From Allobosea sp. BK604 (GTDB lineage Bacteria; Pseudomonadota; Alphaproteobacteria; Rhizobiales; Beijerinckiaceae): DNA of 64,000 bases. Shown here one piece after another: positions 60,020 to 64,000 of the stretch (positions are counted from its first letter, which is position 1; each line of letters opens with the position of its first letter). Made by a program: the position numbers and the translations under genes. The notes beneath the pieces are model-generated. The model searched no databases. It had not been told where the DNA came from and saw nothing but the letters and a program-made list of their open reading frames with translations. The stretch lies in contig NZ_SLZF01000011.1 in the NCBI RefSeq assembly GCF_004341515.1, forward strand, positions 1 through 64,000, given 5' to 3'.

Positions 60020-60457
60020 ATGCCGCTGCACCTCCTCAAACTCTGCGTCGGGGCCGAGTCGATCCGCGATCTGGAAGAGTGGATCGAGGAGAACATGCTG
60101 CTCAAGCGCCGGCTGGGCCGGCCGGAGGAGCAGACGCATACGACCCGCATGGTGCCCAAGCGTATCGAGGAGCTGGTCGATGGCGGCTCGCTCTACTGGG
60201 TGATCAAGGGCCAGGTCTCCGCCCGCCAGCGCCTGACCGAGGTGCGGCCCTTCACCGATGCCGACGGGATCGGCCGCTGCCATCTCGTGCTGGAGCCGGT
60301 CGTCGTGCCGGTCGAGCCGCGGCCGAGCCGGCCGTTCCAGGGCTGGCGCTATCTGACGGCGAAGGACGCCCCGCGCGATATCGGGCGGGATACGGGCGAT
60401 CTCGGCGAGATGCCGGAGGAGATGCGGCGCGAGCTTGCCGGGTTGGGCCTGCTGTAG
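60020..60457 (+). CDS. DUF1489 family protein
   Basis: This 145-residue protein has the DUF1489 (PF07370) pattern: MPLHLLKLCVGAESIRDLEEW at the N-terminus, then HTTRMVPKRIEEL and the central GSLYWVIKGQVSARQRL. PSRPFQGWRYLTAKDAPRDI is near the C-terminus. The family is almost only found in alphaproteobacteria and has no known function. It is a single gene, and the next gene is on the opposite strand. Confidence 0.87.
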   Translation: MPLHLLKLCVGAESIRDLEEWIEENMLLKRRLGRPEEQTHTTRMVPKRIEELVDGGSLYWVIKGQVSARQRLTEVRPFTDADGIGRCHLVLEPVVVPVEPRPSRPFQGWRYLTAKDAPRDIGRDTGDLGEMPEEMRRELAGLGLL

Positions 60458-60479
60458 CCGCAGGCTGGCCTGCGAGCCT

Positions 60480-61052
60480 TCAATTCTTGTTGGTGATTGC
60501 CTGAGCCATCGCCGCGACGGCACCTTCCGTCTCCAAGCCACCCTCGCGCACCAGTGAGCGCCAGGTGAAGAAGCTCAGCGCCAGGCCCAGCATGGCTCGC
60601 CGCTTCTGGTCCAGCCCGGCACCGAGCACCTCGCCATAGGCGGCCATGCTCGGCCCCTGCTGCAGCGCGACGATTTCGCGGGTCAGCGCATGGTGCTCGG
60701 CGTCGCGCAGCACGCAGGCTGAGAGCGCGGCGTTGCGCTCGTACCAGCCATAGAGCGCGTGCAGGCCGGTGCGCAGGCGCTCGTTGGCATCGGCGATTTC
60801 GCGCCAGGGCGCGGCATCGGGCATGGGGTCGCGCTCCAGCGCCAGGCCGGAGCAGGCCATGAACAGGCTGCGCTCGTCGGGGAAATGCGCATAGAAGGTG
60901 TGGCGCTGAACGCCGGCCAGGGCCGCGATCATGCTGACCGTCGTGAGCGCTGGGCCGATGCTGCTATGCAGGCCAAGCGCCGCCTCGGCGATGCGCTGCC
61001 TTGTCTGTGCCTGCTGCTCGGCGCGGCGCTTGAGCGTGTAGCTTCGTGTCAT
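60480..61052 (-). CDS. TetR-family transcriptional regulator
   Basis: The ATG at 61052 gives 190 residues. The N-terminal helix-turn-helix is RQRIAEAALGLHSSIGPALTTVSMIAALAGVQRHTFYAHF (about residues 18-57), followed by a helical ligand domain with no recognisable motif. It is divergent from the MBL gene, and a dyad of the type TetR dimers bind lies between them, so it probably controls that gene and itself. Confidence 0.87.
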   Translation of the reverse strand: MTRSYTLKRRAEQQAQTRQRIAEAALGLHSSIGPALTTVSMIAALAGVQRHTFYAHFPDERSLFMACSGLALERDPMPDAAPWREIADANERLRTGLHALYGWYERNAALSACVLRDAEHHALTREIVALQQGPSMAAYGEVLGAGLDQKRRAMLGLALSFFTWRSLVREGGLETEGAVAAMAQAITNKN

Positions 61053-61061
61053 TGGATTTTC

Positions 61062-61081
61062 ATTGCACGTAATTGTGCAAT
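61062..61081 (+). promoter_or_regulatory. Probable TetR operator
   Basis: A perfect dyad, ATTGCAC (61062-61068) and GTGCAAT (61075-61081), lies 10 bases in front of the tetR start. A second, weaker dyad CACAA-GA-TTGTG lies at 61112-61123. Together they could hold the two divergent promoters closed. Confidence 0.68.
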
Positions 61082-61201
61082 CATTATTGACGTCTGCGGC
61101 AAATTTCAATACACAAGATTGTGCCATGAAATATGGCCAGTGCCTACCCGCCGGCGCTGGCCGGCGTGACGAAGCGGATTCTCGATCACGTGGAGGCATT
61201 C

Positions 61202-61954
61202 ATGGACACCAAGATCAGCGAGATCGCCGACGGCATCTATCGGCTCTCGACCTATGTGCCTGACATCGCTCCGCCGGCCGGCTTCACCTTCAACCAGTTC
61301 CTCGTCCTCGGCGACGAGCCGCTGATGTTCCATACCGGGCTGCGGAAGATGTTCTCCAGCAATCTCGATGCGTTGAAGCGGGTCATTCCGCCCGAGCGCC
61401 TGCGCTGGATCGCCTTCGGTCATTTCGAGGCCGATGAATGCGGGGCGATGAACGAATGGCTCGCCGTCGCGCCGCAGGCGACGCCAGCCCACGGCCATAC
61501 CGGTTGCATGGTCTCGCTCAGCGATTTCGCCGACCGGGCGCCGCGCCAGCTGGGCGATGGGGATGTGATCGATATCGGCGGCAAGCGCGTGCGCTTCATC
61601 GACACGCCGCACACGCCGCATGGCTGGGATGCCGGCGTGCTCTTCGAGGAGACGACGGGCACGCTGATGTGCGGCGATCTCTTCACCCAGCTCGGCGACG
61701 ACCACGCACTGACCGGGGGCGATGTCGTCGGGCCGGCGATCGCGGCCGAAGACATCTTCAAGTACTCCTCGCTGAACCCCGCCATGGGCGCGACGATCCG
61801 GCGCCTTTCCGCGCTCGCCCCACGCACCCTCGCACTTATGCATGGTCCGTCCTTTGCGGGCGACGGTGCCTCGGCTCTACGGGCTCTGGCCGACGACTAT
61901 GACCGGCGCGTCTCGGAGCAGATGCGAGCCGTCTTGTTGGGCGAGGCGGCCTAA
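61202..61954 (+). CDS. Flavodiiron-like metallo-beta-lactamase-fold protein
   Basis: The ATG at 61202, five bases after GGAGG, gives 250 residues. The MBL domain has the diiron signature of the flavodiiron/ODP group, GHFEADECGAMNEW (HxExDxxG), not the HxHxDH of hydrolases. The later ligands PHTPHGWDAGV, CGDLFTQLGDDHA and LMHGPSF give the other His/Asp sites. It lacks the flavodoxin domain of true flavodiiron proteins. ODP-type proteins bind O2, so a redox or sensing role is more likely than hydrolysis. It is divergent from tetR. Confidence 0.85.
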   Translation: MDTKISEIADGIYRLSTYVPDIAPPAGFTFNQFLVLGDEPLMFHTGLRKMFSSNLDALKRVIPPERLRWIAFGHFEADECGAMNEWLAVAPQATPAHGHTGCMVSLSDFADRAPRQLGDGDVIDIGGKRVRFIDTPHTPHGWDAGVLFEETTGTLMCGDLFTQLGDDHALTGGDVVGPAIAAEDIFKYSSLNPAMGATIRRLSALAPRTLALMHGPSFAGDGASALRALADDYDRRVSEQMRAVLLGEAA

Positions 61955-62004
61955 CTCGTTCCCGGCGGCAAGCTTCGCGCCAATCACGGCGCGAGGCCCA
62001 GTCA

Positions 62005-62709
62005 TCAGGCGCCGAAGCGCTCGATCACCTCCGCAAGCGGGACGTGGCCGAGACAGGCGCCCGTTCCCGGACGCATCTCGCCATCCTCCAGTGCGATCGC
62101 ATGGATGACGGCGGGGTCGGCCTCGAGCCGTTTGCGCAAGGCTGCGAGCTTCGGCCAGCGGCCGATATCGTCGACCTCATGGAATTCGAGCCAGCGCGCC
62201 ACGCCGACGAGCAGGGCGTCGGCCAGCGACGGCTGGGCGCCGACGAGGTAGCGGCCATCACCGATCATGGCTTCGAGCTTGTCATGGCGCTCGCTCACCC
62301 GCTCGCGCCCGAAGGCGCGCAGTAGCGAATGCGTGACGGGGTCGGGGTTTTCCATCTCCAACGCGACCCAGAGCGGAGTGAAGGCGCCGGTGAAGCCGGT
62401 ATTCACGAAACCCATGAGCTGGTGCATCCGGTCCGCCTCTGCCGAGAGCGGCGCGAAACTGATGCGCCTTTCGCTATCCCTGGCTTCGAGCCAGGCGGCG
62501 ATCGCCATGGTCTCCGTCAGCACGCGGCCCTGGTCGGTGATCAGGGCAGGGGTCTCGTGCCGCGCGTTGATCCGGCCATAGGCGGGCTCGCGCATCTCAC
62601 CGAGCATGTCGACGCGGCAGAGGCGATGGGGCTGGCCGAGCCATTCGAGGGCGGCGACGAGGCCCATCGAGCTTCCCGCGGGGAAGCCATAGAGTAATAT
62701 CGGTTCCAA
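62005..62709 (-). CDS. Glutathione S-transferase family protein
   Basis: This 234-residue protein has the N-domain pattern ILLYGFPAGSSMGLVAALEWL, the cis-Pro stretch HETPALITDQGRVLTETMAIAAWLE, and a helical C-domain with VGAQPSLADALLVGVARWLE. Tyr/Ser in the first loop (PAGSS) may be catalytic. It is divergent from an hxlR-type regulator with 109 bases between starts, which suggests that the regulator controls it. Confidence 0.88.
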   Translation of the reverse strand: MEPILLYGFPAGSSMGLVAALEWLGQPHRLCRVDMLGEMREPAYGRINARHETPALITDQGRVLTETMAIAAWLEARDSERRISFAPLSAEADRMHQLMGFVNTGFTGAFTPLWVALEMENPDPVTHSLLRAFGRERVSERHDKLEAMIGDGRYLVGAQPSLADALLVGVARWLEFHEVDDIGRWPKLAALRKRLEADPAVIHAIALEDGEMRPGTGACLGHVPLAEVIERFGA

Positions 62710-62818
62710 GCGATCGTTCTCCGTGATTTCTGTCGATCACGCTGCGCAGCGGTGCCGCACCCTCAGCGATCGGCGCGGCCGCGTAAATCACGCACGTTTT
62801 GGTAACCATGAGCCGCCG

Positions 62819-63205
62819 ATGAAAGATCTCGTCTCGCGCTGTCCGATCGAGGAAGTCATGCAGGTCCTGAGCGGCCGCTGGCCGACCCTGCTGATCTACT
62901 ATCTGAAGGACGGCATCAAGCGCTTCAGCGACCTGCGCCGTGACAACCCGACGATCTCGCACAAGATGCTCGCCTTCGAGCTGCGCAAGCTGGAGGAGGC
63001 CGGCATCGTCTCGCGGACCGAGTTCGACGGTTATCCACTGCGCGTCGAATACGATCTGACGCCGGCCGGCCATGCGCTGGTGCCGCTGATCGATGCGCTC
63101 GGCGATTGGTGGGAGACGGGCGATACCACGCGTCCCGGGGAGGCGGGCGCGGCCAAAAGGGATTCGGAGGCGAGGGGGCTTTCTCAGGCTGGACGAGAGG
63201 GCTGA
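62819..63205 (+). CDS. HxlR-family transcriptional regulator
   Basis: The ATG at 62819 gives 128 residues. The winged helix of the HxlR type is clear: RCPIEEVMQVLSGRWPTLLIYYL, then FSDLRRDNPTISHKMLAFELRKLEEAGIVSR and YPLRVEYDLTPAGHAL. The single N-terminal Cys (SRCPIEE) is in the position where some HxlR proteins sense thiol or aldehyde stress. Divergence from a GST gene fits such a signal. Confidence 0.9.
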   Translation: MKDLVSRCPIEEVMQVLSGRWPTLLIYYLKDGIKRFSDLRRDNPTISHKMLAFELRKLEEAGIVSRTEFDGYPLRVEYDLTPAGHALVPLIDALGDWWETGDTTRPGEAGAAKRDSEARGLSQAGREG

Positions 63206-63222
63206 TCGGGTAGATTACCGGA

Positions 63223-63310
63223 CCGGATATCGTATCCGGCCCAATAGTCTAACTCTTTGTTTTCGCATCGGCTTTTTCCCAGAGCCGTAGCCCGCTTTTC
63301 GGTCCGATGC
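63223..63310 (+). repeat. Bipartite hairpin repeat between hxlR-type and SnoaL-like genes
   Basis: Hairpin 1: CCGGATA (63223-63229) with TATCCGG (63233-63239). Linker: TCTAACTCTTTGTTTTC. Hairpin 2: GCATCGG (63265-63271) with CCGATGC (63304-63310) around a core with CCCGCTTTTCGG. It lies between convergent genes. Confidence 0.8.
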
Positions 63311-63311
63311 T

Positions 63312-63689
63312 TTAGCTCTTAGCTGCCAACAGGTTCGCGTCGCGTGCCAGGCGCCAGCGGCCGTCGGCTTCCCTGCGATACAGCGTCAAGGTGTAGCCGT
63401 TGCGCTGCATGGCTTCGCCATTGGGCAGGGTGATGGTCAGGTCGAGCCGGTTGCGGCTGAAGGCCCAGTCGCCGAGCACCTGAAGCTCGACGATCTCGTT
63501 GGTCCCATCGATCGTCGGGTCGTTCGACGCACCGGGTTCGAAGGCCTCGCGGCCGAATGGTTCGCGGCCGGGAATCATGAACACCGCGTCATCGGCCATC
63601 AGCGAGAGCACGGTTGCGGTGTCGCCCGTCCGGCTGGCCGCCATCCAGGTTGCGACGACCTGCCGGATCGCCCGTTCGTCTTCTGTCAT
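63312..63689 (-). CDS. NTF2/SnoaL-fold protein (SgcJ/EcaC or DUF4440 type)
   Basis: The ATG at 63689, behind GGAGGATGG, gives 125 residues. The single cone-shaped domain has IRQVVATWMAASRTGDTATVLSLMADDAVFMIPGREPFGREA and ends in YTLTLYRREADGRWRLARDANL, the SgcJ/EcaC-type pattern. Members range from enzymes to binding proteins, so no reaction is assigned. A bipartite repeat abuts its 3' end. Confidence 0.82.
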   Translation of the reverse strand: MTEDERAIRQVVATWMAASRTGDTATVLSLMADDAVFMIPGREPFGREAFEPGASNDPTIDGTNEIVELQVLGDWAFSRNRLDLTITLPNGEAMQRNGYTLTLYRREADGRWRLARDANLLAAKS

Positions 63690-63818
63690 CCCATCCTCCT
63701 GCGGCCAGCCGCTACGCTGGCACCGCTGGACCTTAGCCTGATGCCCGGCAAGCGGCGATCGGGATCCGCTTCGACCCATGGCAGACGTCGCAGTTCTCCG
63801 ATGCCGAAGCGCTCCGTA

Positions 63819-64000
63819 TTACCGGCGTGGGCGGAGTCCTTGAGCGACAGCCGCGCCCTTCGTCGCCGCCGTCTCGCCGCCGTTACGCAGGCGCGGGCCG
63901 CTGCGGATGGCGTCGATCACGGCGCGAAGCGGCGGTGCCATCTGCCGCTGGGCCGGATAGCAGAGGTAGTAGCCGGGGAAGGGAGCGGACCAGCTCTCGA
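63819..64000 (-). CDS. LysR-type transcriptional regulator, C-terminal end (partial)
   Basis: The last 59 codons of a minus-strand gene enter from the window edge. The stretch SWSAPFPGYYLCYPAQRQMAPPLRAVIDAI is the end of the effector-binding domain of LysR-type regulators, with the usual PLRAVIDAIR helix. An Ala/Arg-rich tail follows. The DNA-binding part is outside the window, so the assignment rests on this C-terminal pattern. Confidence 0.7.
   Translation of the reverse strand, partial: ESWSAPFPGYYLCYPAQRQMAPPLRAVIDAIRSGPRLRNGGETAATKGAAVAQGLRPRR

Overview
The window is one contiguous, GC-rich stretch of chromosome from an alphaproteobacterium, most likely order Hyphomicrobiales. The evidence is the gene order of the S10-spc-alpha cluster, the short-lid adenylate kinase, the dmeR-dmeF pair, the alphaproteobacterial families (DUF1489, DUF3253, DUF599, SpoA-only FliN), and the dispersed palindromes typical of that order. 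A Bosea-like genus fits, but the sequence alone does not prove it. I see no phage, transposase, integrase or CRISPR array; this is ordinary core chromosome.

Region 1 (1-14700) is the end of tuf followed by an almost complete ribosomal superoperon: rpsJ-rplC-rplD-rplW-rplB-rpsS-rplV-rpsC-rplP-rpmC-rpsQ, rplN-rplX-rplE-rpsN-rpsH-rplF-rplR-rpsE-rpmD-rplO-secY-adk, rpsM-rpsK-rpoA-rplQ, closed by a strong intrinsic terminator. Several gaps inside it hold palindromic elements, which is unusual for an operon of this kind.

Region 2 (14.7-29.1 kb) is mixed housekeeping: a Bug-type solute-binding protein, a BLUF blue-light sensor divergent from a DegP-type protease, rarA, the fluoride channel crcB, an RluC-type pseudouridine synthase, a PsiF-like secreted protein behind a LexA-like site, a HAD phosphatase, pccA, a GST, a YdcF protein, DUF3253 and DUF599 proteins and a rhodanese.

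Region 3 (29.2-34.3 kb) is a three-gene two-component cassette (CHASE3 kinase, single-domain regulator, REC-HisKA_2 kinase), then an ABC exporter preceded by a possible leader peptide.

Region 4 (34.4-44.8 kb) is rich in ion transport: dmeRF (Ni/Co efflux), a CorA/ZntB-like channel, Pit phosphate transporter and MgtE. It also holds two tandem GH25 lysozyme-like genes, isovaleryl-CoA dehydrogenase, a cyclotransferase-like protein and tRNA-Leu(GAG).

Region 5 (44.8-64.0 kb) contains an orphan FliN-like protein, lipB, mccB, a glycerophosphodiesterase with RTX repeats, a SleB-type hydrolase, a diguanylate cyclase, a Kelch protein, two SDRs, mccA, an Aph(6)-like kinase, a TetR/flavodiiron-like MBL pair, a GST/HxlR pair and the end of a LysR-type regulator. 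ivd, mccB and mccA together give the first two steps of leucine catabolism after the branched-chain dehydrogenase. They are scattered over 23 kb rather than forming an operon.

The strongest unexplained signal is a set of dispersed intergenic palindromes. One class is bipartite: a variable hairpin, a conserved T-rich linker, and a second hairpin. The stems differ between copies but stay complementary, and one copy interrupts another repeat.
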